A DNA stretch of 64,000 bases from Bellilinea sp040754815 (GTDB taxonomy: Bacteria; Chloroflexota; Anaerolineae; Anaerolineales; Anaerolineaceae). The notes under the pieces are model-generated. The model did not search any database. It was given only the letters and a program-made list of their open reading frames with translations, and was not told the DNA's origin. The stretch's first letter is position 1; every line of letters begins with the position of its first letter. Below, one piece after another: positions 24,811 to 34,746 of the stretch. Both the position numbers and the translations under genes were made by a program. The DNA lies in NCBI GenBank assembly GCA_040754815.1, contig JBFMBX010000003.1, positions 1 to 64,000 on the forward strand, in the 5' to 3' direction.

Positions 24811-26235
24811 CTAGCGTTGCAGGGTTTTTACGATTTTCCCTTGCGGGTCAAGCATCTCAATCCATATCGGCATTTGCCCGACGGCATGAGTGGAGCAGGA
24901 GAGGCAAGGATCATAGGCGCGCACGGCAGCCTCCACCCGATTCAGCAGACCTTCGCGAATTTGCTGACCATTGATGTAGGTTTTGGCAACGCTTTCAACC
25001 GCGTGGCTCATCGCCCAATTGTTATTACCAGTGGCGACAATCAGGTTTACTTTTTTCAGCTGACCATTCTGATTTGCCCAATAATGGTGCCATAAGGTGC
25101 CGCGGGGTGCTTCGATAACCCCTACTCCCTCACCTTTGAAATCGTGGCGAGTGTTGAGAATTTCGGTACTGAGAATATCCGGATCCTCGCACAATGCGCG
25201 CACTCTCTCGGCAGCGTAGAGAGCTTCGATCAAACGGGCGTAGTGATAATAAAGGGTATTCTCTACCGGCCTGCCACCGTTGAGGGCTTTGAACTGCCGA
25301 AGTTCGGCATCTGCCAGTGGAGTTGCAATTCGATCACTGACGTTGAGACGTCCCAATGGGCCAACGCGATAAACCCCAGCCGGATAGCCCAACTTTTTGT
25401 AATATGGAAATTTCAGGTAAGACCAGGATTCGACATGTTCGGCGATGTAATCCAGATACTTGCGTCCATCGAATAATTCCAGCTGTTGACCGCCAGCATC
25501 AATAAGGCGAACGTCTCCATCGTACAATTCCAAAGTATTGCCGCTCTGAACCAGTCCTAAATAACCGGTGGGAAAGACCGCAAATCTATCAATATCTTCT
25601 TTGTTTTTTTCTGCCCATGCTTTAAATATTTGAATTCCGGCCTGGATGGTAGCAATGGCTTCGCTCAGGCCGTTTAGAATGGTGTCACGCTCTTCAACTT
25701 TGAGCGCTTTGTTGACACCGCCCGGCACGGCAAATACAGGGTGGATACGCCTTCCACCCAGAATATGAATAATCTCCTGACCGTATTTACGTAAATTTAC
25801 GGCTTTCAGGGCCAGTTCAGGATTTGCCTGAATTAAACCGACCACATTACGAATGGCGGGATCGGCATCGAAACCCAACAACAAATCAGGGCCTGCGAGT
25901 TCAAAAAAGTGCATTCCGTGGCTTTGAATGATTTGCCCCATGTGCATCAATTCCCGGAGGAGTTGCGCCGGACGGGGAGGAGGGCAACCGTAAACTTCAT
26001 CACCCGCCTTTGCAGCGGCCAGATGATGAGATACCGGACAGATTCCACAAATTCGGGGGGTGATGGTCGGCATTTCAAAGACCATGCGGCCTTCGCAGAA
26101 TTTTTCGAAACCGCGAAATTCATTCACGTGCAAATAGGCGCGCTCAACATTCCCTTCTGGGTTGAGGTGAATAGTCACCTTAGCGTGACCCTCAATGCGC
26201 GTTACCGGTTCAATGGTTATCTTTTGAGTGGTCAT
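24811..26235 (-). CDS. hoxH: [NiFe]-hydrogenase large subunit (group 3, HoxH-like)
   Basis: Catalytic subunit of a cytoplasmic [NiFe] hydrogenase, 474 aa. The four nickel-binding cysteines lie in RICGICPVSHH near the N-terminus and DPCLSCSTHAVGQ near the C-terminus. About two dozen residues follow the final His of the second motif, which the adjacent protease would remove. TRIEGH marks the N-terminal family segment. No signal peptide and no membrane partner occur; the neighbours are diaphorase-type subunits, which argues for group 3 (NAD(P)-linked, 3d/3b-like) rather than a membrane uptake enzyme. Group assignment is inference. Confidence 0.95.
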   Translation of the reverse strand: MTTQKITIEPVTRIEGHAKVTIHLNPEGNVERAYLHVNEFRGFEKFCEGRMVFEMPTITPRICGICPVSHHLAAAKAGDEVYGCPPPRPAQLLRELMHMGQIIQSHGMHFFELAGPDLLLGFDADPAIRNVVGLIQANPELALKAVNLRKYGQEIIHILGGRRIHPVFAVPGGVNKALKVEERDTILNGLSEAIATIQAGIQIFKAWAEKNKEDIDRFAVFPTGYLGLVQSGNTLELYDGDVRLIDAGGQQLELFDGRKYLDYIAEHVESWSYLKFPYYKKLGYPAGVYRVGPLGRLNVSDRIATPLADAELRQFKALNGGRPVENTLYYHYARLIEALYAAERVRALCEDPDILSTEILNTRHDFKGEGVGVIEAPRGTLWHHYWANQNGQLKKVNLIVATGNNNWAMSHAVESVAKTYINGQQIREGLLNRVEAAVRAYDPCLSCSTHAVGQMPIWIEMLDPQGKIVKTLQR

Positions 26236-26255
26236 AATTTATTCCTCCGGCCTTG

Positions 26256-26798
26256 TTAATGCCAGTGCAGTTTTTCGTCTTTCAAAACTGGCTTGCGGCC
26301 TTGTGCCAGTTCTGAAAGAACATAATAAATGGTATCTGCATCCGGTGGACAGCCCGGCACAAAGATATCAACCGGTACGACTTCCTGCACCGAGCGTACC
26401 CTGGTGGGGCGTGCCAGTTCCGGGTCATCAGGGATTTTTCCTTCTGCATCGGTGCTTTCGGTTTCGACATAAGCGCGGCGCAGGGTCTCTTGTAAAGCAA
26501 AGAAGTTACGCATGGCAGGTACGCCACCAAAAACAGCGCAATCTCCCAATGCCACCAGTATCTTGCAGCGTTTGCGCATCTGGTGGGCCACTTCTTCGTT
26601 AGAGGTGTTGTTAATGCCACCTTCCAGAATACCAACATCCACACCACTCTCGTCGGGATGCTTGAGATCTGTAATTGGACTGGAGCGTAAATCTACCAGT
26701 TCGACGATTTTGACGATCCTTTCGTCCATGTCCAGCAGCGACATATGACACCCGGCACAGCCTGCCATCCAATCTGAAGCCACTTTGGGTTTGCTCAT
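26256..26798 (-). CDS. hoxY: [NiFe]-hydrogenase small subunit (HoxY-like)
   Basis: 180-aa electron-transfer subunit with one [4Fe-4S] proximal cluster. Ligand cysteines are in WMAGCAGCHMSLLD, ALGDCAVFGGVP and VPGCPPDADTIYY. It lacks a Tat signal and the medial/distal cluster domain, which is typical of HoxY/group 3 enzymes. GGAGG is 9 nt before the ATG. It is immediately upstream of the large subunit. Confidence 0.95.
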   Translation of the reverse strand: MSKPKVASDWMAGCAGCHMSLLDMDERIVKIVELVDLRSSPITDLKHPDESGVDVGILEGGINNTSNEEVAHQMRKRCKILVALGDCAVFGGVPAMRNFFALQETLRRAYVETESTDAEGKIPDDPELARPTRVRSVQEVVPVDIFVPGCPPDADTIYYVLSELAQGRKPVLKDEKLHWH

Positions 26799-26830
26799 AA
26801 TTTATCCTCCTGACTTATGACCCGTAAAAT

Positions 26831-28789
26831 TCAAAGAGCAATGCTGACCGGTGATGGTTTTGTGGAGAGTTCGCTCTTCCAGTTTTCATCCAACTTAATG
26901 TCCAGTTTTTGTGCCAGAGCAAGCATTACTGCATCGTTTGACCATATCGTTTCGGGAGGAGCGATAACTCTGGCAGCCTGTTGGAGACGACCTTCCAGGT
27001 TGAGGTAATGACCTTCCTGTTCCAACCAGTTGACAACCGGCAGAACAACATCGGCCATGGCGGTCAACCGGGAGGAGTAACTGGCTTGAACAACCAGATA
27101 GGGGGATTTTTCAACCTGCTTGATTAATTTTTCGCTTGGTTCTTCATCACCAATCATCACATAAACTACACCCTCGCCGTTCAACTTGAAGGGTTTGTCC
27201 AGATCCAGCAGGGCAGCCGCCAGGGTATTGGCACTGCCTTTCACACTGAGCAACTGTGCACCGATAATACTGCTAAAAGTCAAAAGCAGTTCCAACAGGG
27301 CATCATTGGTGCGAGATGGATTATAGAGGATTAGTGAGGGATGGCTATTGGCTAGATGGAAAGCGGCTTCCAGAATCAAATCGGAAGATACGCCACATTG
27401 TTCGCTGGCTTTAAGCACATCTTCATCGGGGTTGCCTTGATAAGGAATTTTGTTTTGACCCAATTTGGCAACTGCTGCGATCAGGCCCTTTAACAATGCA
27501 GTTTGGGTTTTCTTATGCGGTGTCAAGGTGCAATGGGCCAAATTCCCTAATCCATTGGCTTCCTCATCCACTACGATTAATTTGATTGATTCGGGGAAGC
27601 GCCGGCGGATGAAGAACCCCAGCACTTCATGTTCTTTCATCAGGTCTGCATCCATGATTAGAAAAGCCTCAGCCTGATGAACTTGCTCAATTTGACCTTC
27701 GAATGGCTTTGCCAGTTTTTCTGCCCACTTCGAAAGGAGGGCAGTATGCTGCCCCTCATCGGTTGAAGTGACTGCTGCACCTTTAAGGTTCTTCCCAAAC
27801 AATTGACGGAAGTAATTTAGACTTTCAACCGGCAGACGAGTTGAAGCAACAGCAGCAATCCCATGGCTATTGGAATTTTTGAGTTTTTCGGCTACGGTTT
27901 GCAAGGCTTCTTCCCAACTGACAGGTTCTAAATTGCCATTTTTTCGTACAAGCGGCGTTTTGATCCGTTCACGATCATCAACTACCGGATAAAAGCGCCC
28001 AACTTTACAGATAACACCTTCGTTGACAGGGGCATTCCAATCGCCATCTATGCGAATCAACTGGTTGTCGCGTACCAAAACATCCACACCACAACCCAAT
28101 GAACATCCAACGCAAAGGGTTGGATGGTGTTCCACGGTGGTATTTTGTCCGCGGTATGCGCTGCGACGATCGATCATAGCACCCGTCGGGCAGACCTGAA
28201 CGCACATGCCGCAAGAAACACAAGAACTTTCACCCAGGGGGACATTTAAGTCGGCAATGATGAAGGTTTTAGCACCCCGCTCCTCAACGCCCAGCGTGTT
28301 TGCACCAACCAATTCGGAGCAAGCGCGGATGCACCGCCTGCATAAAATACAGCGATTATGCTCCAGGATGAAGTATGGATGGGACGCATCTACCGGGTAC
28401 GGTTGCCAGTTGGGCTGTAGAGGCCAGTGGGTCATCCCCTCGCCGTAAGCAGCATTTTGCAGCTCGCAATCGCTGCCACTAACCTGGCAGTAGGGACAGA
28501 AATGATTGCGTTCGCTGAAAATTAAGCTAAGGACAAATTTTCTGGCTTTGCGGATTTGATCGGATGTGGTGCGCACTACCATGTTATTGCTTGCCGGTAT
28601 GGTGCAGGAAGCCTGCAAAGTGCGAAAACCCTCTATTTCAACCATGCACAAACGACACCCGCCGTATGGTTTCAGATGGGGATGATCGCATAAAGTTGGA
28701 ATATGGATGCCGGCTTTACGGGCAGCATTTAGAACGGTCGTACCTTCTGATACTTCTACTTTTTGGCCGTCAATTGTCAGGGTAATCAT
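26831..28789 (-). CDS. NuoG/HoxU-like Fe-S subunit with degenerate molybdopterin domain
   Basis: About 652 aa. The N-terminal 230 residues carry a [2Fe-2S] ferredoxin domain (TLCDHPHLKPYGGCRLC), a His-Cys3 [4Fe-4S] site (NHFCPYC, SDCELQ) and two [4Fe-4S] sites (CILCRRCIRAC, CVSCGMCVQVC). A further Cys4 motif (CVGCSLGCGVDV) starts a molybdopterin oxidoreductase-like region. That region lacks any Cys/Sec in the metal-ligand position and reads as an inactive NuoG-type domain. It would wire the hydrogenase to a NuoF/NuoE diaphorase. I start at ATG 28789, 10 nt after GGAG; GTG 28798 is too close to it. Confidence 0.88.
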   Translation of the reverse strand: MITLTIDGQKVEVSEGTTVLNAARKAGIHIPTLCDHPHLKPYGGCRLCMVEIEGFRTLQASCTIPASNNMVVRTTSDQIRKARKFVLSLIFSERNHFCPYCQVSGSDCELQNAAYGEGMTHWPLQPNWQPYPVDASHPYFILEHNRCILCRRCIRACSELVGANTLGVEERGAKTFIIADLNVPLGESSCVSCGMCVQVCPTGAMIDRRSAYRGQNTTVEHHPTLCVGCSLGCGVDVLVRDNQLIRIDGDWNAPVNEGVICKVGRFYPVVDDRERIKTPLVRKNGNLEPVSWEEALQTVAEKLKNSNSHGIAAVASTRLPVESLNYFRQLFGKNLKGAAVTSTDEGQHTALLSKWAEKLAKPFEGQIEQVHQAEAFLIMDADLMKEHEVLGFFIRRRFPESIKLIVVDEEANGLGNLAHCTLTPHKKTQTALLKGLIAAVAKLGQNKIPYQGNPDEDVLKASEQCGVSSDLILEAAFHLANSHPSLILYNPSRTNDALLELLLTFSSIIGAQLLSVKGSANTLAAALLDLDKPFKLNGEGVVYVMIGDEEPSEKLIKQVEKSPYLVVQASYSSRLTAMADVVLPVVNWLEQEGHYLNLEGRLQQAARVIAPPETIWSNDAVMLALAQKLDIKLDENWKSELSTKPSPVSIAL

Positions 28790-28868
28790 TCCAGACACTC
28801 TCCTTCTTGATGATTTGTGAATGATACGCTGTTCCTAGTTACCCATACCGGTAATGGGGTTATCTCAT

Positions 28869-31634
28869 TTACTCTTTCGCTACTTCGACCTTGACCGCAG
28901 TAATCTTGAATTCCGGAATTTTGGCAATGGGATCGAGGGCAGCAATGGTTAATTCGTTGGCATTTGCTTCCGGAAAATGAAAGTTCGCATATACCATCCC
29001 TTCCGGCACGCGATCGGTTACCCATGCTTCGGAAACAATACTGCCGCGTCGGGATGTAATTTTGACCTTTCGATTGCCGTTTATACCAAGCCGCAAAGCA
29101 TCTTCTGGATTCAATTCGACCAGGGGTTTGGGGTAAACTTCCATTAGCCCTTTGGCACGGCGGGTCATCTCACCGCCATGCCAGTGATACAACACACGAC
29201 CGGTGTTCATGAGCATGGGGAAGTCGGCATCCGGCTTCTCGGCAGGCGGGACATCGGTGGTGGGAGAGAAGAGCCCCTTACCACGTGTGAATTGGCCAAT
29301 GTGCAAAATGGGAGTGCCGGGATGATCGTAGCCTTTTACCGGCCAGTGCAGGTTTTCACCCCGATCCAGCCGTTCGTAACTCACGCCTGCATAGGAAGGA
29401 GTTACTTTGGCGACTTCATCCATAATCTCGGCGGGTGAGGCAAAATTCCACCCGGCCTGCGGAGCGGCGGCAGGTTTGCGGTCACTTTGGGCAATCAAGC
29501 GGCGGGCAATATCGCAGATGATTTCCCAATCGGCTCTTGCCTGTCCAATCGGTTCAATGGCTTTGCGGACACGCTGGATGCGGCGTTCGGTATTGGTAAA
29601 AGTACCCTCTTTTTCGGCAAAGGTGACCCCGGGCAGCAGTACATCTGCATAGGCCGAAGTTTCAGAGGGGAAGATTTCTTGCAAGACGAGGAATTCCAGT
29701 TCCTCCAAACAATGCCGGACGTGATTAACATCCGGATCGGTCATAACGGGGTTTTCGCCGAGGATATAGAGGGCGCGAATCTTGCCTTCTCCAGCCGCCG
29801 GTATCATTTCGGTTACCGTCATGCCGGGTTTGGGCGAAAGAGGTACACCCCAGGCGGATTCGAATTTTTCTCGGGCTGCATCTGAAGAAACCGGCTGATA
29901 ACCGGGATATACATTGGGAAGTCCACCCATATCGCAGGCACCTTGAACGTTGTTTTGCCCGCGCAAGGGGTTCACACCACCACCCGGAATACCCATATTG
30001 CCCAGAAGCATTTGTAAATTGGCGAGGGTGAGGACATTTTGGACACCGACGATATGCTGGGTAATGCCCATGGCCCAAAAGACCGCCATTGGTTTGCAGG
30101 TACCCATGATTTCAGCCGCTTCGTAGAGTTTTTCCACCGGCACGCCGGTGATTTCGGCGACCTTTTCCGGCGGGTAGTTCTGCAAATTGGCTTTGAACTC
30201 CTCGAACCCTTCGGTGCGCTCGGCGATGAATTGTTCATCAGCCCAGCCTTTTTCGAGGATGATGTACATCAGGCCGTTGAGCAGGGCAATATCGCTGCCG
30301 GGTTTTTGCTGCAGATGAAGGGTGGCAAAATCCACCAGATCAATGCGGCGCGGGTCAGCGACAATCAATTTGACGCCGCGTTTCAGCACGGCTTGCCGGA
30401 TCATAGTGCCGAAAACCGGGTGCTGCTCGGTGGTGTTCGAGCCGGTCACAAAGATTGCCTCAGCATTTTCGGTGATATCCTTCATGGTATTGGACATGGC
30501 ACCCGAGCCGAACGAGATTGCCAGACCTGCCACCGTGCTGGCGTGGCACAAACGGGCGCAGTGATCAATATTGTTTGTTCCAATCACCTGGCGGGCCAGT
30601 TTGTTCATCAGGTAGTTTTCTTCATTGGTGCATTTTGCAGAGCTAAGCACGCCGATGCTATCCGGTCCGCTTTCAGCACGGATTTGATTGAGTTTGCTGG
30701 CTACGATATTGAGTGCGGTATCCCAATCCACAGCCACCCATTGACCGCGATTTTTCTTGTCTTTACGAGTTTCACCCTTTAAGAGGTATTCACGCACCAA
30801 AGGCTGAGTGAGGCGGTCGGGATGGTGAACATAGTCATAACCGTAACGTCCCTTGACACACAAGCGCATCCCATTGACGGGGGCATCGGGAGCGGATGTA
30901 ACACGGATGATTTTTCCGTCTTTGACATTCAGATCAAACTGACAGCCGACACCACAATAAGCACAGGTAGTGCGCACCAGTTTATCCGCCTTACCCAGCC
31001 CAACGGACATTTTGTTATCCAGAGCGCCGGTGGGGCAGTAGGCTACACAGGCACCGCACGATTCACAGCGGGCTTCCAGCATGGGTTCATCTAAACCGGC
31101 AACGATGCGAGCGTCGTAGCCGCGTTCGGAAAGACCCCACACAAAGCGCCCCTGCACTTCGGCGCAGGCGCGTACACAGCGACCGCACAGGATGCACTTA
31201 TTCAGGTCAACCCAGACGAAAGGATTGGGGTCACTATCAACCTGATAGCGAGCCTTTTCAGCCATGTAGGCTTTCATGTCCAAACCATAGAATTCAGCCC
31301 AGTGGGCTAATTCATTGGGGTGTTCATCTCTTTGAGCGTAGCCTGAATCATAATAAGTTGAGAGCAGCAGTTCTAAAATCGTGCGGCGAGATTTACGCAA
31401 TCCCTCTGTTTCGGTTTGCACTTCCATGCCATTTTCAACCGGTAGTGTGCAGGCGGTCATGGGCACTCGACCGCCTTTGACTTCAACAATGCACAGGCGA
31501 CAACCACCGTAAGGGGAGAGGTCTTTGTGGTAGCATAAGGTTGGGATAGTTATTCCTGCTTTTTCAGCGGCTTCTAATACCGTTGTTCCTTTTGGAACCT
31601 CCAGTTCGATGCCATTAATTTTGATTTGAACCAT
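28869..31634 (-). CDS. fdhA: Formate dehydrogenase alpha subunit (NuoG-type N-terminus, Mo/W-bis-MGD catalytic domain)
   Basis: 921 aa. N-terminal [2Fe-2S] (TLCYHKDLSPYGGCRLC), two [4Fe-4S] sites (CILCGRCVRAC, CESCGACVAYC), then the MGD domain starting with CAYCGVGCQFDL. The metal ligand is Cys363 in CARLCHAST, followed by the conserved His, so it is a cysteine, not selenocysteine, enzyme. The C-terminus has the MGD-binding LNTGRVLYHWHGGEMTRR. The His-Cys3 cluster seen in NuoG and most long FdhA is missing: no Cys occurs between the [2Fe-2S] domain and CILC. Start ATG 31634 follows AAGGA. Expected to oxidise formate or reduce CO2 together with NuoE/NuoF subunits. Confidence 0.93.
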   Translation of the reverse strand: MVQIKINGIELEVPKGTTVLEAAEKAGITIPTLCYHKDLSPYGGCRLCIVEVKGGRVPMTACTLPVENGMEVQTETEGLRKSRRTILELLLSTYYDSGYAQRDEHPNELAHWAEFYGLDMKAYMAEKARYQVDSDPNPFVWVDLNKCILCGRCVRACAEVQGRFVWGLSERGYDARIVAGLDEPMLEARCESCGACVAYCPTGALDNKMSVGLGKADKLVRTTCAYCGVGCQFDLNVKDGKIIRVTSAPDAPVNGMRLCVKGRYGYDYVHHPDRLTQPLVREYLLKGETRKDKKNRGQWVAVDWDTALNIVASKLNQIRAESGPDSIGVLSSAKCTNEENYLMNKLARQVIGTNNIDHCARLCHASTVAGLAISFGSGAMSNTMKDITENAEAIFVTGSNTTEQHPVFGTMIRQAVLKRGVKLIVADPRRIDLVDFATLHLQQKPGSDIALLNGLMYIILEKGWADEQFIAERTEGFEEFKANLQNYPPEKVAEITGVPVEKLYEAAEIMGTCKPMAVFWAMGITQHIVGVQNVLTLANLQMLLGNMGIPGGGVNPLRGQNNVQGACDMGGLPNVYPGYQPVSSDAAREKFESAWGVPLSPKPGMTVTEMIPAAGEGKIRALYILGENPVMTDPDVNHVRHCLEELEFLVLQEIFPSETSAYADVLLPGVTFAEKEGTFTNTERRIQRVRKAIEPIGQARADWEIICDIARRLIAQSDRKPAAAPQAGWNFASPAEIMDEVAKVTPSYAGVSYERLDRGENLHWPVKGYDHPGTPILHIGQFTRGKGLFSPTTDVPPAEKPDADFPMLMNTGRVLYHWHGGEMTRRAKGLMEVYPKPLVELNPEDALRLGINGNRKVKITSRRGSIVSEAWVTDRVPEGMVYANFHFPEANANELTIAALDPIAKIPEFKITAVKVEVAKE

Positions 31635-31662
31635 AGTCTCACTTCCTTTCACCACTATCTGG

Positions 31663-32541
31663 CTATTTGCTCCATTTTTTCAGGAAAATGAACCAGTAAA
31701 CCAATCCAACCAGCACTGCACCGCCGATGATGTTCCCAATGGTAACCGGCAGTAAATTATTGATGAAAAATCCCTGCCAGGTGAGGTTGCTAAATTTTTC
31801 TATGGTCACCCCGGCTTCCACGAGAGCCTTTGACTCCCAGAATGTTGACGGCGCAAATTGTTTGATAAACAACGCCACCGGAATAAAGTACATGTTGGCG
31901 ATGGAGTGTTCAAAACCGCAGGCCACAAACCCGCTGATGGGAGGAATGATGGCGAGGATTTTATCGGTTGTGGAACGAGCCGAGTAACACAACCAAACCG
32001 CCATACAAACCATTGCATTACACATTATGCCCAAAGCGATAGCCTGCACAAATTCGAGGTTGACTTTACTATTGGCAATGTTCAGGGCAGCCAAACCGAT
32101 TGAACCATTCCCATAAGTGTATTGGCGGGTCAGGAACATCAGAATAGCAGTTGCCACAGAACCAATAAAATTACCAACATATACAATGGCCCAATTGCGC
32201 AATAATTGGGCAAGGGTGACCTTGCCATTGGAAAAAGCCATGATGATCAGGTTGTTACCGGTGAAAAGTTCCGCTCCACCAACGATGACCAGAATCAGGC
32301 CCAGTGTGAAGACCAGTCCAGTCAGCAGACGGGCAACGCCATAAGGCAGGGCTGCCGAACCGGCGCTCACCGTAGTGGCAAAAATTGCACCCAGACCAAT
32401 AAACGCCCCCGCCAGAATTGAGAGGGCAAAAAGCGGCCAGAAAGCAAGGTTGGCTTTTTTTACACCAATTGCTTCTGCTTTTTGTGCCATTTCGGTTGGC
32501 ATCAGGGCATCAATGGAAATTACATTGTTTTCAACAGCCAT
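31663..32541 (-). CDS. focA: FocA/NirC-family formate channel
   Basis: 292-aa polytopic protein with six or seven membrane segments. Family features include the half-broken helix region LTGLVFTLGLILVIVGGAELFTGN (the ELFTGN motif), and the second motif GIMCNAMVCMAVW. Sitting between formate dehydrogenase and the NuoF gene, it most likely moves formate across the membrane for this enzyme. Direction (export of formate made from CO2, or import for H2 production) cannot be told from sequence. Confidence 0.95.
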   Translation of the reverse strand: MAVENNVISIDALMPTEMAQKAEAIGVKKANLAFWPLFALSILAGAFIGLGAIFATTVSAGSAALPYGVARLLTGLVFTLGLILVIVGGAELFTGNNLIIMAFSNGKVTLAQLLRNWAIVYVGNFIGSVATAILMFLTRQYTYGNGSIGLAALNIANSKVNLEFVQAIALGIMCNAMVCMAVWLCYSARSTTDKILAIIPPISGFVACGFEHSIANMYFIPVALFIKQFAPSTFWESKALVEAGVTIEKFSNLTWQGFFINNLLPVTIGNIIGGAVLVGLVYWFIFLKKWSK

Positions 32542-32566
32542 TTTATTGCATCTCCAATAATCAGAT

Positions 32567-34207
32567 TTAAATTTGAGGAATTGATTCCTCTATTTTGCAC
32601 ACGCCAGCCGGGCAAACCTTCAACCGGATGTGAGCCTCCACTTCCGCGCGGAAGTATGTCAAAATATCGCGCAGGGGAGTTCCGGCAGTTTGGCCCAAAC
32701 CACAGTTTGAAAGCATATAGAGATTCTCGGAAAGTTCCATTAACTTATCCAGATCGGAAAGAGCAGCCTGTCCTTTGGAGATCTTATCCAACATTTCATA
32801 GGCACGTTGGGTGCCAATGCGGCAGGGGTTACATTTTCCGCAGGATTCGACCCGGAAGAAATTGAGCAGTACTTTTGCCAGATCCACCACGCAGGTATCT
32901 TCGTTGCAGATCAACAAAGCACCTGAACCCAGCGAAACGCCCGCTCTGGCATACGAATCGAAGTCCATGGGCGTATCTTGCAGGGAGGCGGGGATGATCG
33001 AACCGCTGGAGCCCCCGGTTTGGGCTAATTTGAAGGTGGAGCCGTTCTTCATCCCTTTGGCATAGATGGCAATCACTTCTCTTAATGTGATTCCCATGGG
33101 CACTTCGACGAGACCGGTAACATTGACATTCCCAAGGATGGTATAGACCTTGGTGCCGGGGCTGCTGGGTGTTCCAAATCTACGGAACCAGTCTGCCCCA
33201 TTGTTGATAATGGGAGGAATGTTGGCAAGTGTCTCAACGTTGTTGATCAGGGTTGGTTTGCCCCACAAACCGAATGTGGTGGGATAGGGGGGGCGGGAGC
33301 GAGGCTGCCCGCGTTTACCTTCAATGGACTCGATCAGTGCGGTTTCCTCTCCACAAATATAGGCACCTGCACCGGCATGAATGTGAATCTCGAAGTTGAA
33401 ATCGGTACCAAAAATGTTCTTGCCGAGGAAACCCATCTCATGGGCGTCTTGAATGGCTTTTTTCAAGCGTTCCTGAGCAAGAAGGTACTCCCCACGCACA
33501 TAGATATAGCCTTCATCAGCGCCGACAGCGTAGCCAGCAATGGCCATGGCTTCGATCATACTGTGAGGGTCACCTTCCAGAATCAGGCGATCTTTGAATG
33601 TGCCGGGTTCGGATTCATCGGCATTGCAGATGACATATTTTTTATCGGATTTTTCTCGGGCAACGAAACCCCATTTAGTACCGGTAGGGAAGCCAGCACC
33701 TCCACGCCCACGCAGCCCAGACTTTTTGACTTCCTCGATGACTTCTTCCGGCTTCATGCTGGTAAGAACTTTACCGAGTGCCAGATAGCCGTCGTTCAGG
33801 ATGTAATCTTCGATGCTGGTGGGGTCAATAATGCCTGCCCGCCGCAGCACAATGCGCTGTTCGGCCGGCAAGGTGCCTTTACGAGCATGAAGCCAGGCAA
33901 TTCTACCGCTCAATTCCCGTACAGAGGCTACCAGTTCACTGGCAATTCGTCCTTTGTAAAGATGTTCTTCAACCAGATAACGGGCTTTTTCCGGTGTTAC
34001 CGGGCCATAGATGACGGCTTCCGGATACACAATGACCAGCGGTAGAGCATCGTGGCGGCCAACATCTCCGACCATCGTCAATGAGATTTCGTCCTCTAAC
34101 CCAAACGCTTTAATGTTTTCCTGCAACGCCTGAAAGACTTCCTGCGCTCCAAGTTGCATACTGATTGGGTCGCTGGAGACCAGTACCATTGAGCGTACCA
34201 TTTTCAT
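32567..34207 (-). CDS. NuoF-like NADH-binding diaphorase subunit, short paralogue
   Basis: 546 aa. FMN/NADH-binding core with GRGGAGFPTGTKWG and CNADESEPGTFKDR, and the N3-type [4Fe-4S] site SCGKCNPCRIG near the C-terminus. The N-terminal 95 residues still align with the thioredoxin-like [2Fe-2S] domain of the paralogue at 34747-36528, but every cysteine is replaced (VSSDPIS for VCVDPEC), and the C-terminal 2x[4Fe-4S] ferredoxin is absent. So it has fewer clusters than its twin. GGAGG precedes ATG 34207 by 6 nt. It likely serves one of the two catalytic modules as an NAD(P)H site. Confidence 0.92.
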   Translation of the reverse strand: MKMVRSMVLVSSDPISMQLGAQEVFQALQENIKAFGLEDEISLTMVGDVGRHDALPLVIVYPEAVIYGPVTPEKARYLVEEHLYKGRIASELVASVRELSGRIAWLHARKGTLPAEQRIVLRRAGIIDPTSIEDYILNDGYLALGKVLTSMKPEEVIEEVKKSGLRGRGGAGFPTGTKWGFVAREKSDKKYVICNADESEPGTFKDRLILEGDPHSMIEAMAIAGYAVGADEGYIYVRGEYLLAQERLKKAIQDAHEMGFLGKNIFGTDFNFEIHIHAGAGAYICGEETALIESIEGKRGQPRSRPPYPTTFGLWGKPTLINNVETLANIPPIINNGADWFRRFGTPSSPGTKVYTILGNVNVTGLVEVPMGITLREVIAIYAKGMKNGSTFKLAQTGGSSGSIIPASLQDTPMDFDSYARAGVSLGSGALLICNEDTCVVDLAKVLLNFFRVESCGKCNPCRIGTQRAYEMLDKISKGQAALSDLDKLMELSENLYMLSNCGLGQTAGTPLRDILTYFRAEVEAHIRLKVCPAGVCKIEESIPQI

Positions 34208-34219
34208 CGCGAACCTCCT

Positions 34220-34699
34220 TTACTCGTAGCGGGCTAAAATTTCAGGAATCTTTCGGGCATCCACATTACCATAGATGTCTTCGTCAATCACAACCACTGG
34301 CCCAACCGAACAAACCCCAAGGCAACTGGTGGTAATCAGCGTCCATTTACCGTCGGGGGTGGTTTCATTGGGTTCTATTTGGAGTTCTTCTTTGAGGGCT
34401 TCGAACACTTCTCGCCCGCCAACCACATGGCAGGGGGCGCTTTCGCAAAACTGAATGACGTGCCTGCCGCGGGGTTTAGTAGAAAGCATATGATAGAAAC
34501 TGGCCACACCAAAGAGAGTACTTTTTGGCTCTTTCAAACGGCGGCTGATTTCTTCCATTGCCTCGGTGGGGATATATCCTAATTGCCGATTTACCTCATT
34601 GAGAATGGGGATCAATTCTTCTCTTTTAGCCCCATATTTTTCGATGGCAGAATTAACCACTTCGATGACTTTTTCGCTTCTTTTGATTTCAACGCTCAT
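34220..34699 (-). CDS. NuoE-like [2Fe-2S] subunit
   Basis: 159-aa thioredoxin-like [2Fe-2S] protein. Ligands C85-x4-C90 (FCESAPC) and C126-x3-C130 (SCLGVC) match NuoE/HoxE. It has the usual N-terminal helical bundle (LIPILNEVNRQLGYIP). It starts 47 nt after the long NuoF gene and ends 12 nt before the short NuoF gene; the two probably form a diaphorase pair. Confidence 0.95.
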   Translation of the reverse strand: MSVEIKRSEKVIEVVNSAIEKYGAKREELIPILNEVNRQLGYIPTEAMEEISRRLKEPKSTLFGVASFYHMLSTKPRGRHVIQFCESAPCHVVGGREVFEALKEELQIEPNETTPDGKWTLITTSCLGVCSVGPVVVIDEDIYGNVDARKIPEILARYE

Positions 34700-34746
34700 G
34701 CCTTTTCTCCTTTGGTCTTATCAGATGGCAGGGTTGACCATCCGTT

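Noticed and set aside
28842..28859. Small hairpin CCCAT/ATGGG between fdhA and the NuoG-like gene as a terminator
   Set aside because: Only 5 bp of stem, no T-run, and the genes on both sides appear to belong to one operon.
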